Assembly: GCA_002842045.1 (NCBI GenBank)
Contig: PHBX01000002.1
Location: 298,926 to 362,925 of the forward strand
Source of the DNA: Chloroflexi bacterium HGW-Chloroflexi-3
Lineage (GTDB): Bacteria; Chloroflexota; Anaerolineae; Anaerolineales; Anaerolineaceae
Length of the DNA: 64,000 nucleotides
Direction: 5' to 3'
Position numbers and translations under genes: made by a program. The notes under the pieces are model-generated. The model saw only the letters and a list, made by a program, of their open reading frames with translations. It was not told where the DNA came from and did not search any database. This document shows, piece by piece, positions 9,289 through 18,924 of this stretch (the first letter of the stretch is position 1; each line of letters starts with the position of its first letter).

Positions 9289-10275
9289 TTGATAAATGTC
9301 ATTGCTTATGTAAAAAACATTGAACAACATCATCAAATTACTGAAAAGTTGGAAAAAATCAAAACGGAGATTGAATTCAATTTTCAAATTATCGATATTT
9401 CTGACTCTGAGGATTTGATTAAAAAATATGCAGAAATTTCACCTTACATAAAGGTCGGTCCGTACACTTTATCTAGAGAAATTTTGGAATCCAATTTAAG
9501 GATGACTATTCTGGCTGCTAAGGATCGAAAAAGACAATTGACGGAAGTGGGTGATGATCAATATCAGCAGAGGATTGAAGCAGGAAGAAAAATAACAAAT
9601 TTAGATAAAGTATCATTGTGGTTATCTAAAAGCTATATTTGGTTAATGATTTTCTTTTTATCCCTCTATGTTGGGTTACCTTTTTTGGCTCCATACTTAT
9701 TAAAAACTGGTGCAGAATTACCTGCAAATATTATTTACACCATTTATAAACCACTTTGTCACCAATTAGCATTCAGATCCTGGTTTATATTTGGAGAACA
9801 AGCTTATTACCCTCGATCTACAGCAGGTATTGAAGGAGTGATTACCTACGAAGAAATATCAAACCAATCAGTTATCAATATTCGTGAAGCCCAAAAATTT
9901 AAAGGCAATGATTTTACAGGGTATAAAGTTGCTTTGTGTCAACGTGATGTAGCGATTTACGCAAGTATGTTATTTTTTGGTTTACTTTTTGTTTTATCAG
10001 GTAGAAGGATAAAATCAATCAAATGGTACATTTGGGTTCTCATCGCTCTTGTGCCCATTGGATTTGATGGTGTTTCTCAATTACCAGGATTGGCGAGTTC
10101 ATTGCCGGATTGGTTACCTGTACGTGAGAGTAATCCAACCTTGAGAACTATTACAGGTTCATTATTTGGTTTTTTTACTGCCTGGTATTTATTTCCATTG
10201 ATTGAAGAAAGTATGGTCGAAACCAGAACAATCATCACTGAAAAAATGAAATACATTAAATCATTGGGACAATAA
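9289..10275 (+). CDS. Thioredoxin-like domain fused to DUF2085 membrane domain
   Basis: About 328 residues starting at TTG 9289, which has GGAGAGAAG at good spacing; an in-frame TTG at 9277 has no ribosome site. The N-terminal ~80 residues resemble a glutaredoxin/thioredoxin-like fold (INVIAYVKN, the IDISDSEDLIKKY helix, and the strand-turn KVGPYTLS) but lack a CxxC. After a linker come about five transmembrane helices with the DUF2085 motif PLCHQLAFRSWFIFG and a second cysteine in ALCQRDVAIY. DUF2085 has no known function. Position after ccdA suggests a link with thiol redox chemistry; that is inference. Confidence 0.7.
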   Translation: MINVIAYVKNIEQHHQITEKLEKIKTEIEFNFQIIDISDSEDLIKKYAEISPYIKVGPYTLSREILESNLRMTILAAKDRKRQLTEVGDDQYQQRIEAGRKITNLDKVSLWLSKSYIWLMIFFLSLYVGLPFLAPYLLKTGAELPANIIYTIYKPLCHQLAFRSWFIFGEQAYYPRSTAGIEGVITYEEISNQSVINIREAQKFKGNDFTGYKVALCQRDVAIYASMLFFGLLFVLSGRRIKSIKWYIWVLIALVPIGFDGVSQLPGLASSLPDWLPVRESNPTLRTITGSLFGFFTAWYLFPLIEESMVETRTIITEKMKYIKSLGQ

Positions 10276-10278
10276 TTT

Positions 10279-11061
10279 ATGATCTCTCATAATTTTGGGA
10301 ACCTGAGATATTTCACGTTCGAAAGTTTTCCTCATGAAAAAATCAGCCATGGAATTTTTACACGATTAGGTGGAATCAGTCCTGATTCATTTTCAAGCTT
10401 AAATGTGGGGGAATCAGCAGGTGACTCACGAGATAATGTAGTAGAAAACCGTAAAAGAATTTTTCAAGTCTTTGATCAATCAGTTGATTCTATCTTCGAT
10501 GTCTGGCAAATACATAGTGATAAAGTGAAATTTACGAATTTACCGAGGAAATCAGGAACAAGACATGAACAAGCGGATGCTATATTGACGGACTCCAAAG
10601 AAGTCTCATTGTTCATGCAATTTGCAGATTGTGTGCCGATTCTGATTTATGATCCTAAAAACAACATTATTGGGATTGTACATGCAGGATGGCAGGGAAC
10701 TGTCAAAAGGATTGTCCAAAATGCAGTGAAGTATATGACGGACAGGTTTTCGAGTGATCCTGAAGAAATTCTTGCTGGAATTGGACCTTCGATTGGTCCT
10801 GATCATTATGAAGTTGGAAAGAACGTATTTATTGAAGTTGATGATAAATTATGTGATATTCGGTCTGAAGTGTTAATTACAAAAAATGGCAAAACATATT
10901 TTGATTTATGGAAATCAAATGAATTGTTATTACTCCAATCTGGTGTAAAAAAAATTGAGGTTGCAGGCATTTGTACGGCCTGTAATTTGGATGAGTGGTA
11001 TTCTTATCGGTTAGAAGGCCAAAAATCTGGCAGATTTGGCGTATTTATGAGTTTAAAGTAG
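10279..11061 (+). CDS. pgeF: Laccase-domain protein PgeF/YfiH
   Basis: A 260-residue cytoplasmic protein of the multicopper polyphenol oxidase-like family now assigned to peptidoglycan editing and purine nucleoside cleavage (PgeF/YfiH). Metal ligands and signatures are visible in order: GIFTRLGGIS (26-35), QIHSDKV, ADCVPILIYDP, the HAGWQGT motif and the closing CTACNLDEWYSYR. The length is normal. It is followed five bases later by yggS, an arrangement repeated in many bacteria (yfiH-yggS-yggT). Confidence 0.9.
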   Translation: MISHNFGNLRYFTFESFPHEKISHGIFTRLGGISPDSFSSLNVGESAGDSRDNVVENRKRIFQVFDQSVDSIFDVWQIHSDKVKFTNLPRKSGTRHEQADAILTDSKEVSLFMQFADCVPILIYDPKNNIIGIVHAGWQGTVKRIVQNAVKYMTDRFSSDPEEILAGIGPSIGPDHYEVGKNVFIEVDDKLCDIRSEVLITKNGKTYFDLWKSNELLLLQSGVKKIEVAGICTACNLDEWYSYRLEGQKSGRFGVFMSLK

Positions 11062-11066
11062 GGTTT

Positions 11067-11786
11067 ATGGATCTCACTATCGACAGAAATTTTAAGAAAG
11101 TTATGGATGATATTGATTCTTATTGTAATTTGTTCAATAGGGAAAGGGAATCAGTAAAACTTATCGTTGTCACGAAAAGTCAACCGAGTGAGAAGATCGA
11201 TCAGGTTATTGCGGCAGGCGCTCGATACCTGGGTGAAAACTATCCGGAAGAAACCAGTGAAAAGAAAAGTAATTTAATCAATTTGCCTGAAGATCTAGAG
11301 TGGCATATGATTGGACACCTTCAAAGCAGGAAATCACAACTTGTGATCAATGAATTCACCATGATGCACTCTTTGGATAGTGTAAAACTCGCAAAACGCT
11401 TAGATCGTCAATTAAAAGCTGAAGACAAAAAATTTCCTGTGCTACTTCAATTTAACGTTGGTGGTGAAGATAGTAAATTTGGTTGGAATGCCTCAGATAA
11501 AAAAAACTGGTCATCAGTAATTAGTGAAGTGGCAGAAGTGGTTAATTGCTCTAATTTGGTTATTGAAGGATTAATGACAATGCCTCCTTTTACGTCAAAT
11601 GAAGCAGAATCCCGGATTTATTTTAAGAAATTACGGGAACTAGGTCAGTATTTACAATCTGAATTTCCTGAACTATACATCAAAGAATACTCTATGGGTA
11701 CGAGTCATGATTTTAAAATGGCGATTGCTGAAGGTGCGACAATGATAAGAATAGGCACAGCCATTATGGGATCCAGAGAAAAATAA
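11067..11786 (+). CDS. yggS: YggS family pyridoxal phosphate homeostasis protein
   Basis: A 239-residue PLP-binding protein with a single alanine-racemase-like barrel, involved in vitamin B6 and amino acid homeostasis. The PLP lysine lies in LIVVTKSQP. The phosphate-binding end reads SMGTSHDFKMAI with IRIGTAIMG, close to the canonical SMGMSxD and RIGxxIFG. I chose ATG 11067 because the homology begins there and AGTAGGG precedes it; the frame stays open upstream into pgeF. It sits between pgeF and yggT, the conserved order. Confidence 0.92.
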   Translation: MDLTIDRNFKKVMDDIDSYCNLFNRERESVKLIVVTKSQPSEKIDQVIAAGARYLGENYPEETSEKKSNLINLPEDLEWHMIGHLQSRKSQLVINEFTMMHSLDSVKLAKRLDRQLKAEDKKFPVLLQFNVGGEDSKFGWNASDKKNWSSVISEVAEVVNCSNLVIEGLMTMPPFTSNEAESRIYFKKLRELGQYLQSEFPELYIKEYSMGTSHDFKMAIAEGATMIRIGTAIMGSREK

Positions 11787-11800
11787 AAAATGAGGGAAGA

Positions 11801-12061
11801 ATGTTTGATTTTTTAATTGTATTGGTAAGAATTGCAGCAAATATATTTTCTTTATTGGTTATTGCCAAAGTTTTATTAAGTTATTTTTTGTCTCCATATC
11901 ATCCAATCAGACAAATCATCGATCAACTTATTGAACCTTTATTAGCACCTATTCGCAATAGAATGCCAATGGTTGGCATGTTAGATTTTAGCCCTATTGT
12001 TTTGTTGATTGGAATTCAAATACTCGAATTTTTGTTAGTAACAATTATTGCATCTTTGTAA
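11801..12061 (+). CDS. yggT: YggT family membrane protein
   Basis: A small 86-residue integral membrane protein with two hydrophobic segments (about 3-28 and 57-85) separated by the family motif SPYHPIRQIIDQLIEPLLAP with PIRNRMP. GAGGGAAG precedes the ATG. YggT proteins are found next to yggS in most bacteria and are linked to cell division or osmotic tolerance, but the biochemical role is not known. It ends the plus-strand run that began at smpB. Confidence 0.88.
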   Translation: MFDFLIVLVRIAANIFSLLVIAKVLLSYFLSPYHPIRQIIDQLIEPLLAPIRNRMPMVGMLDFSPIVLLIGIQILEFLLVTIIASL

Positions 12062-12097
12062 AAGGTAATTTGAAAAATTAGGGATTAAATTAATTAC

Positions 12098-14485
12098 TCA
12101 TATCCCATGGAATTTTTGAATTTTTATCAAATATAAAGTAATAAATATCTGGTTAATTAATGTTTGATCAGGTGATTTAGTGGCAATATCAATCATCTTT
12201 GATATAGTTTCCTGGTTGGCATCCTGTATGGAATACTCTATTCCCTTAAAAATATCTTTCTTATTTTGGGACTCCAAAGCTAGTAATAATATTGGGGCAA
12301 CCGATTGATCAATGGAGACTCCCAGGTTCTGATGACCAGCAAATTCGATTAACCAGGGTGTTTCACTTATGGGTAATTTTCGATCAGGTATGCATGGATT
12401 CTCAGATTCTAAATATTCCAGTGCCTGGGTGGCTGCATTTCTTACAACCCATTGGCTATCCTGGATCATTAAATTCTTTAAGGTTTGGATTGCCCATAAA
12501 TTATTTAATTTCACCAATCCATTAATTGCCGATCTTCTGACTACTATGTCATCCATGGTTACAGCTTCTTGCAAAATATCAGTGCCATTGGTTGGATTGA
12601 AAGCCAGGCATTCTGCAACGAGTTGTCTGACTTTCTCTTCACCATTTAATAAAATTCTTGCAAGTTCGTGAACTGCATTTTCTTCCTCGAAAGTAGATAA
12701 CGCAAGGCAAATATTTTTTTGAAATTTAGCTGGAGCTTTTTGTGATAATGAAATAAGGTCAGCGATAAAGGAATTGTCCCGACTCGAACAGCTGATTGCA
12801 TAGAATGCCAACTCTTTCAGGGAATTATCATTGTGTGATAACAATTGCCGGAAAAAGATCGGTAAGCTATTGTCGTTTGAATATACTAATCCTGCTATGG
12901 CTCTTATCCGCACAGCAAATTTTGCGTTATTGTCCTGAATTATTTTTACCAATTGCTTTATGTAATTTACGCGCCAAGTCAAATTCTTGTTTGTAATTTT
13001 CAGCCAGGTACTGATGCTTAGAAAATTAATAGGGAATTCAGATATTTCTTCAGATATGTATGTTGTCAACCATTCAGAATTTGAATCCTGAGCTGAACAG
13101 AAACCCAAATAGGCGTAATTTGCAGGCCATTGAAGATCATTTTGATTCAAATCCGAAATGAGACTTTTATTTTGGGACAAACTAGCAAAATAACCAATTA
13201 AATCAGAATGTGAGAAAATGAATTTACCAGTACTTGTTGGTTGAATTAGTTCTGATTGGACTAATTTATTAAACCCTTCGCCTTTAGAATCGGATGCATT
13301 GATAAAACAGCTTTTGTTCTTGATCAAACCATTTGCCAAAGTGATTGCTAAATCATACGCTTCTTTGTTGGGAATAATTCTTTTTGAGTAAGTCTGAAGC
13401 ATATCCAGAACACTTGGTCCACACAAGTCGCCAGCCAGGGCTCCCCAAATATGTAAAGTGTACTCAAGTGGAGTTAGTGGCCGAAGGTTCGTAGAGGCCC
13501 AATTCATGATCAATGGATTCGATGTAATAATATCGTCGAATTGATTGTTTTTTAATATTTCTTGTTTCCAAAGTTGATTCCAATTTAAATAAAAATGGAC
13601 TATCTGTTGATTAGACCAGGCAGACAAAAATAATGGTGAGAAGTTTAATTTCAGCAATTCACCCAGATAAGAAGCTGTTGATGAAATAATTATTTGAAGC
13701 TCGGGGTAAATTTGTTTTATTTTCTTGATATATTCGACATAATTATCAAATTCAATTGTGGGTAATTCATCCAGTGCATCAATAATCAAAATAGCTTTAT
13801 TTTCTTCAATGTATTCTTGGAAAAATTTTACAAGTCTGGGGAGAACTGTTGTTGGAAGTTTGGAGGACAGTGCCTTGTAGAGCATATCAAAAATTGATTG
13901 TTCTGGCTGAATTAAAACATCTGTATCATGGACATTTATATACAGAGGGATTTTCGAAGATAATAATCCACATTTTGGATCATTTCGCGCCAGACATGAA
14001 ACCAGATAGGCTAACGCTACAGTTTTGCCTGATCCTGGCATTCCACAAATAACCAAATCAGCATTTTTTTGTCCAGCATCCGTTATGGAAATTCTAGGGA
14101 CATTAAAATTTCTGCTAAGTAGAGGAAAATCTGGCGTAAATGGGACTGTTGAAGCTATTTCACTTTCAAAGTATACATTTTCATCTTCTTGATTCGTCTT
14201 GGGCTGAGCGAGTAGCAATGGCTCGACAATGATTTCATCCAGGAAAAATAAGCTTTTCGCTACATGATTAGATTGCGCTCTTGAGTAAGCTTCATTTTTT
14301 ATCGCATTTTGGATCCCTGATGTGTGTTGTGATTTAAGATTCTTTATTAATTTTTGAATATTCGATTTTATATCGGGTATCCAGATTTTAAATTTAGAAA
14401 TCACAAACCAAAGTATTGTGGCACTCAGGAAACCTAAGAAAAAAGAGATCTTTTCAAGTTGAAAATTATTGAGCCAGTTGAACAT
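12098..14485 (-). CDS. Membrane-anchored NACHT-type STAND ATPase with HEAT repeats
   Basis: A 795-residue protein. One transmembrane helix lies near the N-terminus (about 13-30), then a ~110-residue linker, then a NACHT/STAND NTPase domain. Walker A is GMPGSGKT (148-155) and Walker B is ILIIDALDELP (232-242), with the DxLDE pattern typical of NACHT. The C-terminal half is helical, with HEAT-like repeats at about 520-700 (for example DIVVRRSAINGLVKL and QWVVRNAATQALEYL). STAND ATPases are signal-triggered scaffolds, used in regulation or phage defence. No effector domain is visible. It follows a coiled-coil zinc-ribbon gene by five bases and is probably co-expressed with it. Confidence 0.8.
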   Translation of the reverse strand: MFNWLNNFQLEKISFFLGFLSATILWFVISKFKIWIPDIKSNIQKLIKNLKSQHTSGIQNAIKNEAYSRAQSNHVAKSLFFLDEIIVEPLLLAQPKTNQEDENVYFESEIASTVPFTPDFPLLSRNFNVPRISITDAGQKNADLVICGMPGSGKTVALAYLVSCLARNDPKCGLLSSKIPLYINVHDTDVLIQPEQSIFDMLYKALSSKLPTTVLPRLVKFFQEYIEENKAILIIDALDELPTIEFDNYVEYIKKIKQIYPELQIIISSTASYLGELLKLNFSPLFLSAWSNQQIVHFYLNWNQLWKQEILKNNQFDDIITSNPLIMNWASTNLRPLTPLEYTLHIWGALAGDLCGPSVLDMLQTYSKRIIPNKEAYDLAITLANGLIKNKSCFINASDSKGEGFNKLVQSELIQPTSTGKFIFSHSDLIGYFASLSQNKSLISDLNQNDLQWPANYAYLGFCSAQDSNSEWLTTYISEEISEFPINFLSISTWLKITNKNLTWRVNYIKQLVKIIQDNNAKFAVRIRAIAGLVYSNDNSLPIFFRQLLSHNDNSLKELAFYAISCSSRDNSFIADLISLSQKAPAKFQKNICLALSTFEEENAVHELARILLNGEEKVRQLVAECLAFNPTNGTDILQEAVTMDDIVVRRSAINGLVKLNNLWAIQTLKNLMIQDSQWVVRNAATQALEYLESENPCIPDRKLPISETPWLIEFAGHQNLGVSIDQSVAPILLLALESQNKKDIFKGIEYSIQDANQETISKMIDIATKSPDQTLINQIFITLYLIKIQKFHGI

Positions 14486-14490
14486 TTAGA

Positions 14491-15192
14491 TCATCCACAA
14501 TACAAAAATCGTTTACAAACCGGGCAGAAAATCTCGTCAGCATTACTTTTGGCTTTTTGAACTTCCATGGGGGGAAGTCCGTTTCCGCACATTGAGCATG
14601 CATTGTCAACAATTAATGAAACGGCAATTTTATTCTTCGATTTTCGTAATTTTTCATAAGTGCCCAAGAATTCATCCTCAATTTGGGTTAAGATGGGGCT
14701 CTTTTCAATGGTCAGTTTGTTATTCGATTTTTCAATTTCTTCAATCTCTCTGAGGAGAATTTCATTTTGAGCATTTTTTTCTTTTGTTAAGGATTCCAAT
14801 GATTGTTTATTAATCGATGTTTGATCATCCAATTCCTCAATGGAAAACATAATCTCTAATTGTTGCTCATCCAAAACTGATAATCTTTTCTTTAATGAAT
14901 CGATTTCGATATTCACATTTTGTAACTCTTTCGGATTTTTGATTGTTCCGTCATATAGTGACTGTTCGCTTTTTTTGGTTTTTTCCTGAATGATTTGCGC
15001 TTCCCCTGAAATTTTATTTAATTTTTGTTGCCAGGTTTTCTTTTCTGATTGAATTATGGAGATAGCCTGTTCAAATTTTTTTATATCATCAGAATAAGAA
15101 ATAATTCCTCTGATTTCCGATAATCTCTTCTCATTCTTATCGAGTTCGAGATCGAGTAATTGTAGTTGGTAAAGAAATGTTCTTTGATTCAT
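14491..15192 (-). CDS. Coiled-coil protein with C4 zinc ribbon (zf-RING_7/DUF164)
   Basis: About 233 residues. A long coiled coil (about 5-175, rich in Lys/Glu/Gln heptads) is followed by a C-terminal C4 zinc ribbon: CSMCGNG and, 25 residues later, CPVCKRFLYCG. This matches the CT398/DUF164 family, whose member in Chlamydia binds transcription and secretion factors; in most bacteria its role is unknown. I chose ATG 15192 because a TATAAT lies seven bases before it and family similarity begins there (MNQRTFLYQLQLLDLELD). The frame is open 12 codons further upstream. It probably shares a transcript with the NACHT gene. Confidence 0.8.
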   Translation of the reverse strand: MNQRTFLYQLQLLDLELDKNEKRLSEIRGIISYSDDIKKFEQAISIIQSEKKTWQQKLNKISGEAQIIQEKTKKSEQSLYDGTIKNPKELQNVNIEIDSLKKRLSVLDEQQLEIMFSIEELDDQTSINKQSLESLTKEKNAQNEILLREIEEIEKSNNKLTIEKSPILTQIEDEFLGTYEKLRKSKNKIAVSLIVDNACSMCGNGLPPMEVQKAKSNADEIFCPVCKRFLYCG

Positions 15193-15199
15193 ATTAGGG

Positions 15200-15228
15200 A
15201 TTATAGAATGTGATGGGTGTAAAGGCAA
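15200..15228 (-). promoter_or_regulatory. Leaderless promoter of the coiled-coil zinc-ribbon gene
   Basis: Minus strand: -35 TTGCCT (15223-15228), 17-base spacer, perfect -10 TATAAT (15200-15205), then seven bases to the ATG at 15192. No Shine-Dalgarno sequence is present. It stands back to back with the promoter of the divergent membrane-protein operon. Confidence 0.55.
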
Positions 15229-15249
15229 GCAAACCAGACTATGATAAGT

Positions 15250-15278
15250 TTGTGCTTTCTTTTTGCTTGCTGTATACT
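15250..15278 (+). promoter_or_regulatory. Leaderless promoter of the membrane-protein operon
   Basis: -35-like TTGTGC (15250-15255), 17-base spacer, -10 TATACT (15273-15278), then five bases to the ATG at 15284. There is no ribosome site before either ATG (15284 or 15287). Confidence 0.45.
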
Positions 15279-15283
15279 TCGAA

Positions 15284-16819
15284 ATGATGAAAAAATGGAA
15301 ACTTTTCGTTCTGGTTATCTGGCTTTTTTTCTTATTATTTCCCGTAATATTTGGCTATAGTCAATCAAATAATGGGCTTGTTTTTTCTGGATTAATTTTT
15401 AATCCTATCGATGGGTATAGCTATTTTGCAAAAATGCAACAAGGAGAAGCAGGAGCCTGGACTTTTGATTTGCCCTATTCACCTGAATCAAATAATGATG
15501 TTTATATTTTTACACTTTACGCATTATTCGGGCACATTTCAAGAATATCAGGTTTGTGTATTCCGTTTATTTATCATTTTTTTAGAATATTATTTTCGAT
15601 CCTGTTATTTTTTTCCTTGCAGGATTTATTGAGTATTTTCTTCAAAAAAGAAGATTTATATTACAAAGGTGCATTTATATCATTGCTGTTTGGTGGGGGC
15701 TTGGGATGGATTTATTTTCTATCAGGTGAATTGCCAATTGATTTTTGGGTAGCAGAATCATTTGTTTTCCTGTCATCATTTTCAAATCCACATTTTGTTT
15801 TATCTTTATTACTCATGTCAATTTTCTTGACTTTTATCATCCGCAATCAACATGGGGTAAAGTTCCCAATAATTATTTTTTTTCTCAGTGTGATTCTTGC
15901 CAGTATCTCGCCGTTTGCAGCAATTATGATAGGGATTATTTTTGGGATTAATATAATTTTGCATAGGGAATTTACTAAAGAAAAAATCATAAATCTGGTT
16001 GTGTTTGGTATTCCAACTGGTGCGATTGGATTTTATCAATATTTAACCATCCGAAATGATCCAGTTCTTAATAATTGGAATTTACAAAATGTCACGCAAA
16101 CTCCTTCAATCATTAACTTATTATTTTCATTTTCCCCATTTATCATTGGCATTTTATTTCTCTTTATAAAATTATGGAAGAAGAAAATAATCTTAGAAAA
16201 ATCTACATATTTATTGCTTTTCTGGATAATATTCGCTTTATTCATGGCTTTTATTCCTTTTAATCTTCAAAGACGATTCCTGGTTGGCATATATTTACCT
16301 GTGGTGATTGTCTTTTGGAATTTACTGAGAGGATATTTTTCAGCAAATCAAAAGAAAAAATTAAAATTAACCATTTTTGTTTTAATTGGATTGGTCATAC
16401 CATCCAATTTATTGCTATTCTCAGGAAGTGTGAACGCTATCAAAAATCACGATCCAATATTTTTTGTAAATGAGAAAGTTGTCGAAGCCATTGAGTGGCT
16501 CGAAAGCAATGCTGAAGAAGAATCTGTTATATTAGCGAATGAAGAAAATGGACTGATTATTCCTGCTTTGGCAAGATTCAAAGTGGTCTATGGTCATCCC
16601 TTTGAAAGTATCAATGCCGAGGAGACCAGAATTTTTGTGAGTGATTTCTGGATGAATAAATTATCTGATGAACAATCCAGGAATTCCTTAGAAACAAATA
16701 ATGTTGACTTTATTTTCTGTGAGTATGCAAATAATATTAATAATTGTCCTGCGACCACACAATCTCTTGAAATTATTTACAATGCAGGTAATATTGCCAT
16801 TTTTCAGGTAGAAAATTGA
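15284..16819 (+). CDS. Multi-pass membrane protein, GT-C glycosyltransferase-like (copy A)
   Basis: About 511 residues with 11-13 hydrophobic helices and a short soluble C-terminus. It shares with the protein at 18908-20482 an N-terminal pattern (F-DGxSYxAKM-GA-G-W-F-PY), a central FGGGLGW and a late N-x-QRR segment, so the two are paralogues. The fold resembles lipid-linked GT-C glycosyltransferases, but the Asp/Glu catalytic motif is not certain. It heads a four-gene operon and its stop overlaps the next start. It probably acts on polyprenyl-linked sugars or surface polysaccharide; that is inference. Confidence 0.65.
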   Translation: MMKKWKLFVLVIWLFFLLFPVIFGYSQSNNGLVFSGLIFNPIDGYSYFAKMQQGEAGAWTFDLPYSPESNNDVYIFTLYALFGHISRISGLCIPFIYHFFRILFSILLFFSLQDLLSIFFKKEDLYYKGAFISLLFGGGLGWIYFLSGELPIDFWVAESFVFLSSFSNPHFVLSLLLMSIFLTFIIRNQHGVKFPIIIFFLSVILASISPFAAIMIGIIFGINIILHREFTKEKIINLVVFGIPTGAIGFYQYLTIRNDPVLNNWNLQNVTQTPSIINLLFSFSPFIIGILFLFIKLWKKKIILEKSTYLLLFWIIFALFMAFIPFNLQRRFLVGIYLPVVIVFWNLLRGYFSANQKKKLKLTIFVLIGLVIPSNLLLFSGSVNAIKNHDPIFFVNEKVVEAIEWLESNAEEESVILANEENGLIIPALARFKVVYGHPFESINAEETRIFVSDFWMNKLSDEQSRNSLETNNVDFIFCEYANNINNCPATTQSLEIIYNAGNIAIFQVEN

Positions 16820-18924
16820 AATCAAAAAAGCATTTACTTATTTTGTTTATTATTTTTTTGATAGGCAATATCAATATCTTGCTTAATATCAATGATTTTA
16901 TATATCTGGGAAGTTCCCAATATTCTGATATCCCCATAACCCATTACTCAAATCTCATGTTTATCCAAAAAAGTATCCAGGAACATCATCAAATACCACT
17001 CTGGTCAAACCTTATTTTTTCTGGATATCCTTTTGCTGCCAATCCTCTCTCGGGATTATGGTACTTTCCCGGCTGGTTAGCACTGTTATTTCCTTTACCG
17101 GTTGGAATCAACATAACACTCTTATTGCATTTACTGATCGGGTTTTATGGCATGTATTTTTTCCTGCAAAGCCTGAATATTTCCAACAATGGATCAATTT
17201 TGGGAAGTATCGCCTTTGTATTTTCAGCAAAAATTTATGCACATATTGGGGCAGGACATCTTTCATTGATTTATGCGATTTCCTGGACACCCTGGTTGCT
17301 TTTTATTACAAATAAATATAAAGTGGGGGATACACCATTAAAATACAACTTGTTGAGCGGGTTATTCTGGGGGTTAATTTTAATAGCTGATCTGCGATGG
17401 TCAATTCCTGCTTTCTTGATATGGTTTGTTTTACTCATGGAAAAAAAGATTAATTTTCAGAATCAAATGAAATTTATTGCCATCTCATTAGGCATCGGTC
17501 TGCTATCTTCGATGACAACCTGGCTGCCGTTATTTCAATTTTTAAGTCTTTCTAACAGATCGGGATTATCACCGAGCGAGCAAATGATTTACTCCATGTC
17601 GCTTGTTGATTTTCTAAATTTATTATTTCCATTTTTTGAAGGGGGTGCAGAAACCAGAGTATATCCTGGCGCAGTGGTAGTTTTATTGTCAGTCCTGGGC
17701 ATATTTTTGCATAAAAACAACCACCTTATCCGCAAGTGGTACGTGTTAGCTTTAATATCTTTAATTTTGTCATTTGGGGAAAATATACCGGGCATGAATT
17801 TGATTTACACGATTCCTGGTTTTTCTCTAATGAGGGTACCAGCAAGATTTCTTTTCCCATTCCTTTTTGCACTTTCTATTATTTCAGCAATGGTGTTGGA
17901 CGCGATTGGTATTGGCCTAAAAAATTATTCATTTAATAGAGTATTTTTTCTTTCGCCGATAATCATTTTTGTTATCTTATTTTCATTGGGTTCGTTTCAC
18001 ATGACGAAGGAATTGACCATTAATTTTGCCTGGTCTGTTATTGTTTTTTCATCAGGTTTTATACTGATTATCCTTCTTCAAAAACACACATTCACACACA
18101 AGACTTTAATAATCTCATCTAGTTTATTGGCACTTTTTGTGATCGATTTATTCTTTGTGAATTATTCCAGTTTGAGATTTACTTCGAATGTTGTTGTGTT
18201 GAATAAAAATCCTGAATTATTGACAAAACTGTCGGATATTTCTCAAAATTTTCGTGTATACACCCCATCTTATAGCATTTCACAAGAACAAGGATCATTT
18301 TGGAGCATCCATCAGGTGAATGGTGTTGATCCGCTACAATTGCAACAATACGTAAATTATTTCGAGCAGGTTTCTGATATTTCAGTTGACAAATATTCCG
18401 TTACTTTACCACCGTTCGAAAATGGAAATCCAGAATTGGATAATTATGGAATATGTCCCAATAGAGAAAAATTACAGGAACTAAACACATTATTTGTTGT
18501 CTCAGCTTTTGAGCTACTTGACTGTAATTTAGGGACTTCCGAACTCATTTCAAATCAGTATGTTTATGAAATTGCGATAGAGGATAATTATCTTAGATTT
18601 CAAGATTGTCCGAAGTCGGAAAACCAATACTCAATTTTAAAATATTCTCCAAATGAGATCGTTTTAGATATTGAAAGTTGTGGAGGAATTCTTCAAATTA
18701 GCGAGATCAACTATCCTGGCTGGAAAATTTTTATTGATGAGCAACAAGTTGCTATTGAAAGTAAATCACTTTTCCGGTCAGTGAGTGTTCCCGAGGGTCA
18801 ACATAAACTTCGAATGGTTTTCATACCAAATATCATTTTTGTTGGTCTGGTTGTACAGAGCTTAACCTGGTTTATTTCAATTTTTTACATTTTATTTGTC
18901 TGCAAGAATGATAATGAAGCATAA
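16816..18924 (+). CDS. YfhO-like membrane protein (copy B)
   Basis: A 702-residue protein starting at TTG 16816, which overlaps the preceding TGA. It has about 12 transmembrane helices and an extracytoplasmic C-terminal domain. YfhO features are the N-terminal PLWSNLIFSGYPFAANPLSG and the C-terminal beta domain with YPGWKIFIDEQQV and VPEGQHKLRMVF, followed by a last helix. YfhO proteins glycosylate lipoteichoic acids in Bacillus; other members are uncharacterised. It is paralogous to the protein at 20472-22802. An AGG lies upstream at about eight bases. Confidence 0.75.
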   Translation: MKSKKHLLILFIIFLIGNINILLNINDFIYLGSSQYSDIPITHYSNLMFIQKSIQEHHQIPLWSNLIFSGYPFAANPLSGLWYFPGWLALLFPLPVGINITLLLHLLIGFYGMYFFLQSLNISNNGSILGSIAFVFSAKIYAHIGAGHLSLIYAISWTPWLLFITNKYKVGDTPLKYNLLSGLFWGLILIADLRWSIPAFLIWFVLLMEKKINFQNQMKFIAISLGIGLLSSMTTWLPLFQFLSLSNRSGLSPSEQMIYSMSLVDFLNLLFPFFEGGAETRVYPGAVVVLLSVLGIFLHKNNHLIRKWYVLALISLILSFGENIPGMNLIYTIPGFSLMRVPARFLFPFLFALSIISAMVLDAIGIGLKNYSFNRVFFLSPIIIFVILFSLGSFHMTKELTINFAWSVIVFSSGFILIILLQKHTFTHKTLIISSSLLALFVIDLFFVNYSSLRFTSNVVVLNKNPELLTKLSDISQNFRVYTPSYSISQEQGSFWSIHQVNGVDPLQLQQYVNYFEQVSDISVDKYSVTLPPFENGNPELDNYGICPNREKLQELNTLFVVSAFELLDCNLGTSELISNQYVYEIAIEDNYLRFQDCPKSENQYSILKYSPNEIVLDIESCGGILQISEINYPGWKIFIDEQQVAIESKSLFRSVSVPEGQHKLRMVFIPNIIFVGLVVQSLTWFISIFYILFVCKNDNEA

